Source: Apricaphanius iberus
Lineage: Eukaryota > Chordata > Actinopteri > Cyprinodontiformes > Aphaniidae
Assembly: GCA_028564705.1 (NCBI GenBank)
Contig: JAPXFQ010001350.1
Location: 62,001-126,000 of the forward strand
Length of the DNA stretch: 64,000 bases
Direction of reading: 5' to 3'
The notes beneath the pieces are model-generated. The model had not been told where the DNA came from. It did not search any database and saw nothing but the letters and a program-made list of their open reading frames with translations. The first letter of the stretch is position 1; every line of letters begins with the position of its first letter. Position numbers and translations under genes: made by a program. This document shows, piece after piece, positions 53,760 to 64,000 of this stretch.

Positions 53760-55141
53760 GCCACCCACCCACTACCCTATAGAGACAGTTTCCCGTCCAC
53801 TGCCCAAAACTAATGAATTAAAAGTTAATGCTACTAGAGCAAAGTATAAAAATCTCATAAAGATAAATACAACTCTGACTGAACAGAAAAATAAATCAAT
53901 TAAATGTGGTTTACTGAACATAAGATCTCTCCCCTCAAAAACACTCTTAGTAAATGACTTAATTTGTGAAAATAATATTGATTTGTTTTGTCTTGCAGAG
54001 ACATGGTTGCAGGAAGAGGACCATGTCACAATAAATGAGTCAACTCCCCCTAGCTACTTAAACTTTAGTGTCCCTCGAAGTACTGGTCGAGGAGGTGGTG
54101 TAGCCACCATCTTTCATTCAAATTTACTAATTAATCTCCAAAAAAATAATAATTACAATTCCTTTGAGCATTTGATCTTTAGCCTTCCTCATACACATAA
54201 CAAAGCAGTGAAGCCACTTTTATTCGTGGTCTTATATCGTCCACCAGGCCCTTATTCTCAATTTTTAGATCAGATAGCAGATTTTCTATCTGACTTAGTT
54301 TTAAACACTGATAAAGTCATTATAGTCGGAGACTTCAATATTCATGTTGATAATGAAAGTGATAGTCTAAATACAGCTTTTAACATTATCTTAGACTCAA
54401 TAGGCTTTACTCAAAATGTGCAGGGACCAACCCATCGCGGTCACCACACCTTAGATCTTGTGCTGACTTATGGCATTGACTGTGAAGAAATAACAGTCTT
54501 TCCACATAACCCTATCCTGTCTGATCATTTCCTCATCACTTTTAAACTTACTCTAACAGATCATATCAAACCTGAAAGAAAACTTCATTATACCAGAACG
54601 TTATCAGACAATGCTGTAGCAAGTTTTAAAGAAGCTCTTCCAACTTTAATTTCCTCAGTACATAAAAGTACAATAGAAAACAGTGATTTAACTCGTAACC
54701 CCTCACAACTTGACGTTCTAGTTCATAGCGTTAATTCCTCCCTGCGTCTGGCAATAGACAAAGTTGCCCCACTGAAAAAGAAGGTGGCCAGCCATAGAAG
54801 ATTAGCTCCCTGGTTTAATTCAGAGCTACATACCCTGAAGAAGAACGTTAGAAAACTAGAGAGAAAATGGCGCTCCACGCATTTACAGGATTCCTATTTA
54901 GTGTGGAAAAATAGTCTATTGCTATATAAAAAGAGCCTTCGAACAGCTAGAACAGCATATTATTCATCTTTAATCGAGGAGAATAAAAATAATCCTAGGT
55001 TTCTTTTTAATACAGTTGCTAAACTCACACAGGATCATAGCTCTATCGAGCCAACCATTCCCCAAGCTCTTAGTAGTGATGACTTCATGCAATTCTTTAT
55101 AAATAAAATAGACTCTATAAAAAATAAGATAATTGGGAACC
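53760..55141 (+). pseudogene. L2 ORF2: endonuclease and linker
   Basis: One frame runs open from about 53760 to the inserted LINE fragment at 55142. Endonuclease motifs are '[10 protein letters not shown]' (about 53909), '[10 protein letters not shown]' with the catalytic Glu, '[12 protein letters not shown]' and '[12 protein letters not shown]' (SDH). A Lys-rich linker follows ('[20 protein letters not shown]'). The Met sometimes assigned at 53983 is really a Leu codon inside the domain. Confidence 0.85.
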
Positions 55142-55342
55142 TTCAATTCAATTCAGTTTATTTATATAGCGCCATTTCACAACAGATGTCATCTCAAGGC
55201 ACTTTACAAAAAGAGTTATTACAATACAATGTTTAGTGTAGAAATTACAGACCCAACGGAAGATTGCGTCGTGGAATTCTCAGCAATCCCTCATACTGAG
55301 CAAGCATGCAGCAACAGTGGGAAGGAAAAACTCCCTTTTCCC
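55142..55342 (-). repeat. LINE 3' fragment inserted in L2 ORF2
   Basis: On the minus strand it ends ...GGCGCTATATAAATAAACTG followed by (AATTG)n. The same 3' end is at 60902-61170. Interrupts the L2 ORF2 frame. Short 3'-only copies are usual for LINE retrotransposition. Confidence 0.75.
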
Positions 55343-56587
55343 AATATGCTTGCTTCCTCCCTAGTTAATGAGGCAACATCAAAAATGGTTGAACCTAATA
55401 TACGCTTAAACTGCTTTAATGCAGCCGAACCTTCTGATGTACTAAAATTATTAGCTTCATCTAAACCTTCAACTTGCGTTTTAGACCCAATCCCAACTAA
55501 ACTCTTAAAAGAAGTTTTCCCTCTGATCGCTGCTCCAATTTTAAGATATAATGAATCTATCCTTAGTCAATGGATATGTACCACAGGAGTTTAAGATTGC
55601 TGTAATTAAACCTCTACTTAAGAAACCATCTCTTGATCAAAACGACTTAATTAACTATAGACCGATATCTAATCTTCCCTTCTTATCTAAAATTCTTGAG
55701 AAAATAGTTGCACACCAGATATGTGAGCATTTAAACAATAATGAGCTGTTTGAGAAGTTTCAGTCAGGCTTTAGAGCTCATCACAGCACTGAAACAGCTC
55801 TGGTGAAGGTTACTAATGATATTCTCATAGCCTCAGACAATGGACTGGTGACCATTCTGGTCCTGTTAGATCTCAGTGCTGCCTTTGACACTGTTGACCA
55901 CAATATTCTCATAGAAAGGCTTCAAAGTGTCGGTATAATAGGAACAGCACTAGGTTGGTTTAAATCTTATTTGTCTAACAGATTTCAGTTTGTTCAGGTA
56001 ATCATAGATCTTCCTCAACCTCAATAGTTACTTGCGGAGTACCACAGGGTTCAGTGCTTGGGCCGATTCTTTTTACTATATATATGCTTCCTATTGGTAA
56101 AATAATTAGGCAGCATGGGATAAAATTCCATAGTTACGCAGATGATACACAGCTATATCTATCCATAAATCCTGATGAATCCAATCAGTTAGGTAGACTA
56201 CAGGCATGTCTGGAAGACATAAAAACTTGGATGACTCTAAACTTCTTGCTTCTAAATTCTGATAAAACAGAAGTTGTCGTCTTTGGACCAGAAGCTCTGA
56301 AAAAGAAACTACTTAGTCAGCCCCTTCACCTAGACGGCATTAAATTAGCCTCCAGTAATAAAGCAAAGAACCTCGGTGTTATTTTTGACCAAGATATGTC
56401 ATTTAGATCTCACATTAAAGAAGTCTCTAGGATTTCCTTTTTTCACCTTAGGAATATTGCAAAAATTAGAACCATCCTGTCCAGGAATGATGCTGAAAAA
56501 CTAGTCCATGCCTTTATTACTTCAAGACTGGATTACTGTAACTCTTTATTATCAGGTAGTCCACAGAAAACAAAAGTCTTCAGTTAG
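55343..56587 (+). pseudogene. L2 ORF2: reverse transcriptase, frameshifted
   Basis: Three frames. First 'LLASSKPSTCVLDPIPTKLL' (RT block 0/1), then from about 55551 '[20 protein letters not shown]', '[20 protein letters not shown]' and '[20 protein letters not shown]'. From about 56040 come 'LGPILFTIYMLPIGK', 'YADDTQLYLSI' (catalytic pair intact, about 56136) and 'ITSRLDYCNSLLSG'. Small indels near 55545 and 56030 cause the shifts. The C-terminal end is removed by the Harbinger junction. Confidence 0.88.
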
Positions 56588-56897
56588 TCCAAAATGCAGG
56601 GGTCTCATGTATAAATAATTGCGTAGAATCCCTACTATAAGTGTACGTACGACCAAAACAAAAAGTTTGCGTATGCCAAAAAGATTTCTGATTTATAAAA
56701 CCATGCCTACGCACAGGTGTAAGCAATTTCCCCATTATAAATCACAGTCTTCTTGGAAGTTTGCGCACATGAATTTGACTCATATCCCGCCCTGAACACA
56801 CCCAAATCTTGCTATAAAAGGTCAATGCAAAGCAGGACATGAATATTGATGCATATGAAGAAGAGGGGAAATATGGCGACAACAAAAGAAAAACAAG

Positions 56898-57120
56898 AAG
56901 AGAAACTTTACGGAGATGTTGATTGAAGTGCTAGGGGGTGAAGTGGAGGCTAGAAGAGACATTTTTATGTGGTGGACACAGCAGCGTTTTCACAAATAAA
57001 AGGAAGAACTGCGTGTGGCAGCATGTGGCGTATACAGTGCAGACTGTCAGTGCAACTGACAGCATGGTACCCAAAAAAAAAAAAAAAGTGGTCAGACGTC
57101 AAAGTCGAGAAAAATAAAAC
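56898..57120 (+). pseudogene. Harbinger Myb/SANT-like protein remnant
   Basis: Broken frame 'KRNFTEMLIEVLGGEVEARR' with 'MWWTQQRFHK', stop, 'KEELRVAACGVYSADCQCN', stop, then a Lys run and 'KSGQTSKS'. It resembles the trihelix/Myb-like domain that Harbinger elements encode to carry the transposase to DNA and the nucleus. Two stops at least. Confidence 0.6.
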
Positions 57121-57307
57121 TTGCCTCCCACCGCCAGAGTGCGTCTGCCACTGGAGGGGGTACGTGTACACCCGAGCTGACACCAAATTTGAGCATATTT
57201 TAAGGAGACAGACTAATATGCCGTTTCTTTTCAGCTCTTAGGTGGCAAGGATTAGGAGGCTGAGGAAGATGAGGTTGCCCAGCGTCTAGTGACAGCCATT
57301 GGTACCT

Positions 57308-57661
57308 TTAAATTATACAATACATTTTTTTTACATCCTGGCCGATCCTTGCTCCCTGGGTGAAGGCTTCCTGTCGAGGAGGAGGCGGCTGTGGGTCGGG
57401 GTTCTCATGCTGGGGAGGTGGTAGGCCAGGAGGGAGGGGAATTTCCTCGGACGGGGCCCTTGTAGTAATATGGGTGCAGTCAATTGTGCCGATTATGTTT
57501 GGGAAACCGGACATTGCAGCAAATTGCATCTTAATTTCGGCCTGCTCCCCCACAGTATATGAAAACGTGATGTATTGCCTGCTCATTTTAATGATCCCAT
57601 CCAAGACTGCAGGAATTATTGCGCTCAGGGATGGTAAATGATTCAATTTATTAATTGGCAC
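57308..57661 (-). pseudogene. Harbinger transposase fragment
   Basis: 117-codon frame with 'KMQFAAMSGFPNIIGTIDCT' and then 'HITTRAPSEE', the HARBI1-type block with the first catalytic Asp (IDCTH). After 'APSEE' the sequence turns abruptly Pro-rich ('PLPPGLPPPQHENPDPQPPP'), which is not transposase and suggests a deletion fused it to another part of the element. The remaining catalytic residues are lost. Confidence 0.75.
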
Positions 57662-58069
57662 ATCCGGCCCTTTTATCTGAGTTTAAGGTTTTGAGATGAA
57701 TTTTATGTACCTATTTTAATATTGAAAAATGTTTTTAGAAGAGCTATAGCTCACTGCAAAGCTACAATATAGATATCATTGCTGGCTTGGATGTTTATAA
57801 TAACATGAATCCATAATTAATGTTTGGTGTGAGGTGAAATGATATGCGTGAGAGTAATATGCATTCTGGCTGCAGTTCACCACCTCACCAATTGCCTCGT
57901 CGATTCCCTCGTCTCCAAAATGTCCGTACGCACGAGTCAGAGTTGGCGTACAGGTGCGCACATTTTCCCATCAAGTGTTTTTTATAAATCACAACTTTTG
58001 CTTTGAAAGTGGCGTACGCCAGTTTCAGGCCCCGTTTTGTGCATACGCAACGTTTATAAATGAGACCCC

Positions 58070-58324
58070 TGGACTGTTTAGCTTTGAGCAGAAGAGTGAA
58101 ACTGAGCTATCATAAAGTTGTATTTTACATTCACAGAATTTTAAATGAAATAGTTTTTTGACTAACTGGAAATTTTAAATTCAGACAAGTCATAATTATA
58201 TATTGAATCAAAAGGCATAATTTGTGTGCCACAAATTAGCTGAGCTCAATAAAGAAACAAATGCAAGTAAAAGTTTAAGCATTTAAGTTAAGACTAAAGG
58301 TCCCTGAATTAGTTTTTAGTGTGA
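58070..58324. other. Spacer, no recognised feature
   Basis: AT-rich. It may include the tail of the interrupted L2 but I cannot show that. Confidence 0.35.
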
Positions 58325-58480
58325 AGGTGTGTTTCTGCTCCAACACAGCTGATTCAAATGATCCAACTCAGCATGGCAAAGTTCAGCAGATTCAGGTGTG
58401 TTAAACAAGGGAAAGAAACACAACCTGCAGGATATTGGCCCTTGAGGCCTGGATTGGGGTATCCCTGTCCCACACTGACA
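58325..58480. mobile_element. Short foldback MITE
   Basis: Imperfect inverted arms: 'GGTGTGTTTCTGCTCCAACA' with 'GCTGATTC' against an inverted 'GTTGTGTTTCTTTCCC' with 'ACACCTGAATCTG'. Followed by 'GGATATTGGCCCTTGAGGCC'. The pattern is common in fish as a small hAT-like MITE. Confidence 0.5.
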
Positions 58481-59819
58481 AATTCCCTTTCATCTTTGCA
58501 AAATTGAACAAACCACTTTTGATGTATACACAAGTGGTTGCTCAACCCAGTCCTAGACTGACATTTGTGGAATGACAAATAGACCATCAGTTTTTTGTTC
58601 TCCCTCCATTTTTCTTCGTTCAGATTCAGTTCTCTCTTTTTTTTCATTCTTGTGTTTTAGCCACAAGGCTATTGTCACTCATAATATCCTCAAGTATTGC
58701 TGTTATTGCCGTGAAGGATATTTCTAGGTAGTATTGAATAACCCCATGCTGACTACTAGATCACATACAGGATTGACCTACTTTCACTTTTAATTCCTTT
58801 ATTTAATACATTTATTTCTGTCTTTTAACTTCTTTGAACCTACTGTATACGGATTTGTAATCTGTTCCCTTGGTTTATTAAACTGTGTGACCGTGTGGGG
58901 GGTCCTGTCCGCTTACCCTAGCACCCTGGTTATTTTCAAGAAGCAAATTGCTGCTTTGGCACACTGGTTAACACATAGAATTAGCACCCAATTTGCAGTG
59001 CTTCAGGCCATCAGTTTGCACTTTGCCACACATACATTTTTTGGGGTTCCTTCAGGAAAGTAGGCTATAAACGTAAGGGTTGGTTAAACTGGGGACATTT
59101 TCCCAGCATTATTTATAAATCATTGTTTTGTCCCCACCACTTAAAAACCTGATGTGGAATTTTTTTAACAATGCAGGTTTAACATCCACTTATGCTCCCA
59201 CTAATATTTTCATATAATCAGTATCCAAATTGATATTCCACTATCACTAATAGTTTCCTTATGTGCCAATGTTGTAGCATTCTTTGCCAAAATTCATGTT
59301 ATTCCAATAAACATTTGCATTCAAAGTGGGCACTGTATCAAAAAGTAACTGGTTAACTCCTATTTCTTTAATGAAGGGTGTTTATGCTGTGCCACCTGCT
59401 CCATACACCTATGCAGATAGCGCAGGACTGTGTCTGTATTCCAGGGGGCAAGATGGACATACACTTTATGATTTATGGCCCATTTCAAGGCAATCTTTCA
59501 GCCATATAACATCTTTTGTGACTGGTTTGTCTTCGAATATTGCATTTTTTGTGCATGGACCCTGCCAGGCTCCAAAGGTGGCTACAAAACTATCATTTAT
59601 AAATATGACAACTACATTTTATAGCCTACTTTCATACAGGAACCTAAAATATAAACATAATCTCCCTCTGAGATCAATACAGTATTTTTGAATATGAATA
59701 AAGTTAGTCCCAAGGACAGGATTCAATCAACCGACACCCTGGTGCCAGGCGTCTGCCAAAGGAGCATCTTAAATGTCAGCTAGTCAAGGCACAATATCTT
59801 CTTCTTTTTTTTCCTTCCT
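58481..59819. other. No recognised gene
   Basis: AT-rich. The 121-codon plus-strand frame at 59326-59691 has no recognised motif. No clear repeat. Confidence 0.4.
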
Positions 59820-60055
59820 TTTGTCTAATTACTGTGGGTTTATTTTCTTGAAGTTATGGACACAAAATTTATATAAGAAAAAAGAAAGGAAGAAGAAGAA
59901 GAAAAAAAAAAACAGGACCGGCAGAAGTGTGAACTGACGATACAAGATAGGGACGCAAACAAAGAACATAAAAAAACATCCCAGTCCTCCGTTTTTGTTG
60001 GACGGCAGAGAAGTAGAAAAAACAAAACAAACAAAAACAACCAATAGAACAGAAC
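59820..60055 (-). repeat. Interspersed repeat, copy 2 (pair with 14917-15145)
   Basis: Similar along its length to 14917-15145 but with a longer A/G-rich middle. It ends without the GC-rich extension seen beside copy 1. Confidence 0.65.
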
Positions 60056-60440
60056 AACTTTAACAAAACGGATTGCAGCGCCCCTTTCACCCATGTTAAC
60101 TGCCGGAAGGTACTCTTGATAATTTTGGGTACCTTTGACATGTACTTTGAAAAATATGGGCAGAATAACAATTCAGGCTTTAAACCCACAGTATGTTTAA
60201 GTTAGCACCTTAATATAAAACCAAATGCATGCATTCTGAAAGAATAAATACACAGCAATAAAATTAGATCTTTTTCAGTGTATTAAAAATCATATTGCTT
60301 GGTAACAATAGCACTTTCTTTTCTTTCCAAACAGACCTCAGCCATGTCTCTACTCAAAATGGTTCAAGAATAACTTTACGTTTAATTTGGATTTGCTTTT
60401 AAAGATTTAGGGTGGAAAATGCAGGAATATTTAAATAATA

Positions 60441-60815
60441 GGGCTGCACGGTGGAGCAGTGGTTAGCGCTGTTGCCTTGCAGCAAGAAGGTCATGGGTTC
60501 GTATCCCGGCCCAGGGTCTTTCTGCATGGAGTTTGCATGTTCTCCCCGTGTATGCGTGGGTTCTCTCCGGGTACTCTGGCTTCCTCCCACAGTCCAAAAA
60601 CATGCATGATAGGTGAATTGATCACTCTAAAATTGTCCCTAGGAATGAATGTGAGTGTGAATGGTTGTCTGTCTCTCTGTGTTGGCCCTGCAACAGACTG
60701 GCGTCCTGTTCAGAGTGTACCCTGCCTAACGCCTGATAATTGCTGGGATAGGCTCCAGCTGCCCCGTGACCCTGAATTGGATAAGCGGTTAAGAAGATGG
60801 ATGGATGGATGGATT
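60441..60815 (+). repeat. tRNA-headed SINE with (GGAT)n tail
   Basis: Head GGGCTGCACGGTGGAGCAGT with A-box-like TGGAGCAGTGG and B-box-like GGGTTCGTATCCC. The body has 'CATGTTCTCCCCGTGTATGC' and 'GGCTTCCTCCCACAGTCCAA', and the end is 'GATGGATGGATGGATGGAT'. A very common fish repeat. The 119-codon frame across it is not a gene. Confidence 0.8.
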
Positions 60816-60901
60816 TAAATAATATCCAACAAAAAAAAATAACATTTTGCCATGGCAAAAATTATATTTAAAGCATGAAGGCATTTAGGTTTGCTCTTTA
60901 A

Positions 60902-61170
60902 TTCAATTCAATTCAGTTTATTTATATAGCGCCGTTTCACAACAGATGTCATCTCAAGGCACTTTACAAGAAGAGTTATTACAATACAATATTTAATGTA
61001 GAAATTAGAGAACCACAGAAGATTGCGTTGTGCAATTCTCAGCAATCCCTCACACTGAGCAAGCACGAAGCGACAGTGGAAAGGAAAAACTCCCTTTTAA
61101 CAGGAAGAAACCTCCGGCAGACCCAGGTTCAGCACAAGCGGTCATCTGCCGAGACCGTCTGTGGTTAACT
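60902..61170 (-). repeat. LINE 3' fragment, longer copy
   Basis: Same 3' end as 55142-55342 but reaching further 5' ('GGTTTCTTCCTGTTAAAAG' and 'GCAGATGACCGCTTGTGCTG' on the minus strand). The terminal (AATTG)n tail is shared. Confidence 0.75.
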
Positions 61171-62979
61171 TTAGAGTTTCAATATGACCACATCTAACTC
61201 AGTTCATTCCAAATTCAATCAAAAGATGAATCCAGGAATTAATTTTGTTCATTGTGACACTATGATGTGTTTAGACATTCATTAATAGGCAGTCATTTTA
61301 ATTAAGAAATATTGGATGTGCAATAAAACTTCTCTTCAACCAGAAAAGGTATCAGTATGTCTCCTTATTTTTGATTGACAGGTGGAAGCTGCCTCTTCTA
61401 CAGAGCTTGCTTAAATGTCTGGCCTGGAAGCCAGCAATAGGTGCCGTGGGTACACAGCAGCCATGATAGTTAGGATGCTTAAAAATATATCCAGAAATAT
61501 TACAATCTTTACTGGCTATGCTAAAATTGTTTCAGACAGTGTTTTGTTTTGTTTTGTTTTTTATTAACAACAGAGTCCTACAGTAGATGAAAAGAAAGGA
61601 TGCCTTTTGTGTAGCAGTTTCCCCAAAGAAACATAGGAAACTTGTCAAACTAATTAATCTTGTGTCCTACAAAAAACAGCATACCCAGTGAAAAGCTTTT
61701 GATATGTGCAGACAAGAGTGGGTATTTTTTATTGGCAACTAGGCTCATGTCACATAAAACTGATCTCAACCGGAACAGAAAGCTGAATAAAAAGAGACAT
61801 TCAGTCAATGTTTATTGCCTAAATATTTTGAAAAAAAGCAGGTGTTTAAAAATGCTGTAAACAAAGAATGATTTCAGAAGTAGAAGTAATGATTGTTTTT
61901 ATCAATTTACAAAATCTATAGTGAGCAAAGAAAACAAAAAATCTAAATCAAATCAATATTTGCAGGAAACGGTGAAGCATGGAGGTTCCTTGAACGTAAA
62001 TGTAGCCATTGGTGTTCTAAATGGCTATGTTTACATGGACACAAGTAATCATATCAAAAGCTTGATTGGAAAAAACTACTACTAAATTATGCGTAGACAT
62101 CTAAAAGGGTAGCCTAAAAAAAATAAAGGGATTCAGTTGATAATTTGATTGTGTGCATAAGAATGAAGGCTTGTGGAAATAAAACCGTGACCAGAAAAAA
62201 AAAAGATCTGAAGAACATCGTCCTCCATTTCAAATGGACGCACCAATGTTTGTCTACAACTCAAGTCTATTTCTTCTTCTAGATCTGTTTCCGGTGTTTT
62301 AGATAGCTTTGAACGGTTCTGTGCTTAGTAGTTGCCGCTTCGGTGGCTACCAGGTACTAATTCGTTTGCAAAAAAAAAAGTAAAACACTCTTTGTACATT
62401 TCCAGTTCCATGGTTGAAGTAATATTACTACGCTACAATGCTACTACGATGGGTGGGACGTAAACAGAGCACGTAAGCCAGCAGCCGCGGTCACGTAAGG
62501 CAAGTCTGTTCCAAACCATTTTTTTGACCAAGGAAGGACAGTGTCCTCGTAAGCAAGGCGCCTTGACATTGAGAAAAACCCTTTACTTTTCAGGCTGTGG
62601 TGAAAAGTGTGTAACAGTGAAATCGTTCCCCACTGTAACACTTCCTTTCATCAAACGTACCAGACGTTGTCTGAGCTATTCACCAGTTTAGTCGTACATA
62701 AAAAATTCATATAATGAAAATAAACAGCCGTTTTCGTCTTGAACGGTATACCGCACAGGCCTACACAGGTCATATGCTTACTAATAACTTAAGTTACATG
62801 TGAATATACATATAATGCTATATAAATACGTACACACCTAGATGTACCTGAACATTCACACAGCGATGCATAAATATATGTGTGCCCTTACAAACACCCA
62901 CATACACCAATACCTTACCTACATACATACACACACTTACAGGTGTGCCACTATTCAGCCTATATACACATTCATTGTT
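61171..62979. other. No recognised gene
   Basis: AT-rich. Contains a short (TTTTG)n at 61540-61558 and an A/C-rich stretch at 62820-62940. Nothing coding recognised. Confidence 0.4.
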
Positions 62980-63060
62980 ATAAAGCCTCTCTTTACCAAT
63001 GGTGGATGGAGGAGAAGACACCTCATTTCTCCCTTTGCCGTAGGTAAATAGAGGCTTTAT
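62980..63060. repeat. Hairpin-forming inverted repeat
   Basis: ATAAAGCCTCTCTTTACC (62980-62997) and GGTAAATAGAGGCTTTAT (63043-63060) pair over 18 bp with one mismatch; loop 45 nt. Confidence 0.85.
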
Positions 63061-63360
63061 GGAGCTTGGTGGCCACATGCCATAGTTCAGCCATGACTGT
63101 CTTCCAGACCACACCCCAGCGTCCCCCCCCTGCGCTCATCCTCCACACTTGGCCATGCCCCTCTGTGTTTCCTGGCACAGCACACTTTGGTAGAGTTTTT
63201 CAAATGTTGCCTGGTGGCGGGATGATGCTTTTTCATGGTATTCATTGACGTCTCTGGTTAATGTCATGGTATGTTCTCAGTTGGTTTGTTCGCGTCACCA
63301 TTCTACACCTTTTATTCCACGTCTGCGCGTCTGGATCCTTTTGATATTGAATGGCAGTTC
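63061..63360. other. No recognised feature
   Basis: Slightly GC-richer at 63100-63180 with a C run at 63123-63130. No motif. Confidence 0.35.
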
Positions 63361-63364
63361 ATGG

Positions 63365-63985
63365 CATTGTTAATTACAAATTTATGACTCGTCCTTTGTG
63401 TACTCTTCTTAAGTATTCCTTCATGACTTTTTTTAAAACTGGTTAATATGACTGCATTCCTTTAATTTATGGCTAAGTCTATTCCACAGAGTTACCCCAC
63501 AAATAGACAGACACATGCTTCTATGAGTAGTATCATATAGTAATTTGAATATAAAAATTACCTCTTAACTCTTAGCTGCTATATTCTATCTATCCTTAAA
63601 GATTTTTTACAGATGATTTGGTAGATTTGATATAACAAAATCGACAAATTTCATTATTTTTTATTTTAAAAACAGCAATTTAGTGTGCTCATAATAACCA
63701 ACATGATTTATTATCCTAGCTGCCCTTTTTTTTGCTAAATGCTTATCCTCTTTAAGTTAGTTTTGTATGTATTGCCCCATATTTTCATACAGATTTCCAA
63801 GATTTGCAGGAAGTCTGTTCCAGAGCAAAAAATAGTTGTATCATCAACAAAGAAAGTGAATTCCAGTATATATGATACCTTACAATTGTCACTAATGTAT
63901 AAAATAAAAAACTTTGGACCAACAGCTGGGCCCTGTGGTATGCCACTGATAATGCTGTGGGAGACTGACCTGTATCTACCCATTT
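63365..63985 (-). pseudogene. Non-LTR RT fragment with internal deletion
   Basis: On the minus strand the 82-codon frame reads 'GIPQGPAVGPKFFILYISDN', then 'FFVDDTTIFCSG' (catalytic FVDD). It passes directly into 'IWGNTYKTNLK', a C-terminal block that normally lies far downstream. Beyond a stop come 'ARIINHVGYYEHTKLLFLKS' and 'TLWNRLSHKLKE', the ORF2 C-terminus. So the RT thumb region is deleted. Jockey-superfamily-like; exact clade uncertain. It may run off the right edge. Confidence 0.7.
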
Positions 63986-64000
63986 GAAAAACTGTCTTCT

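Larger units (their letters stand above)
52570..56598 (+). mobile_element. L2-type LINE with esterase ORF1
   Basis: 5' untranslated region from about 52570, ORF1 at 52860-53727, ORF2 from about 53760 to 56587. ORF1 carries SGNH-esterase motifs, as in fish L2/CR1 elements. The element is interrupted by a LINE 3' fragment (55142-55342) and is cut at 56598 by a Harbinger element. The start point is approximate. Confidence 0.85.
56599..58069. mobile_element. PIF/Harbinger DNA transposon, internally deleted
   Basis: Inverted ends: left GGGGTCTCATGTATAAATAA, right (inverted) GGGGTCTCATTTATAAACGT, followed on both sides by related 'TTGCGTA' motifs. Inside lie a Myb/SANT-like remnant on plus and a transposase remnant on minus, the two-gene layout of Harbinger elements. 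The flanking 3-bp TSD could not be confirmed. Confidence 0.8.

Noticed and set aside
59829..60189. Minus-strand frames that look like membrane proteins
   Set aside because: Poly-T and T-rich repeat sequence gives Phe runs; the same repeat at 14.9 kb gives a similar artefact.
60459..60818. 119-codon frame
   Set aside because: Falls entirely inside a common tRNA-headed SINE.

Overview
This window looks like repeat-dense nuclear DNA from a ray-finned fish, probably a teleost. I recognise no host gene. Nearly every coding signal belongs to a transposable element, and the mix is fish-like: L1/Tx1-type LINEs, L2-type LINEs with an esterase ORF1, an RTE (Rex3-like) LINE, a CR1/Rex1-like LINE, a chromodomain Gypsy element, a DIRS-like element, a gamma-type endogenous retrovirus (ERV), Harbinger, piggyBac, hAT-like and mariner/pogo-like DNA transposons, tRNA-headed SINEs and many microsatellites. 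Family names rest on motif recognition by eye, not on database searches.

Layout. 1-3785: degenerate L1/Tx1 LINE (minus). 4351-5322: L2-type 3' fragment (minus). 5323-9095: 5'-truncated chromodomain Gypsy element (minus) with one LTR. 9.1-14.9 kb: AT-rich DNA with an L1 RT fragment, a hAT-like end, a piggyBac 5' end, a possible last exon and two microsatellites. 14.9-17.2 kb: an interspersed repeat, a 1-kb GC-rich block and an RTE fragment. 18.0-18.9 kb: hAT-like MITE with 8-bp target-site duplications (TSDs). 20.3-23.4 kb: ERV internal fragment between two identical 554-bp direct repeats. 25.6-32.4 kb: ERV with two LTRs and a 4-bp TSD, lacking gag, protease and reverse transcriptase but keeping the end of integrase and a long env. 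32.4-33.2 kb: CR1/Rex1-like LINE. 35.0-36.0 kb: mariner/pogo-like element holding a SINE. 37.9-44.0 kb: L1/Tx1 LINE with an L2 LINE inside it and a hAT-like MITE inside that. 44.9-45.3 kb: foldback repeat. 46.3-48.9 kb: DIRS-like remnant and a poly-G run. 49.8-50.7 kb: RTE and SINE fragments. 52.6-56.6 kb: L2 LINE, cut at 56.6 kb by a Harbinger element (to 58.07 kb). 58-64 kb: MITE, SINE and LINE fragments.

How the parts relate. The elements are independent parasites, so the useful reading is stratigraphic. Nesting gives relative ages: the L2 at 38.7 kb is younger than its host L1 and older than the MITE inside it. Almost all coding regions carry stops or frameshifts. The best preserved frames are the Gypsy RT-RNaseH-integrase-chromodomain frame (805 codons), the ERV env frame (683 codons) and the L2 endonuclease frame.

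Most unusual: two ERV copies that share the same missing gag-RT region and carry a small conserved leader ORF; the identical 554-bp repeats around one of them; and two separate L1 copies that both have Tyr for the second Asp of the RT YxDD box.
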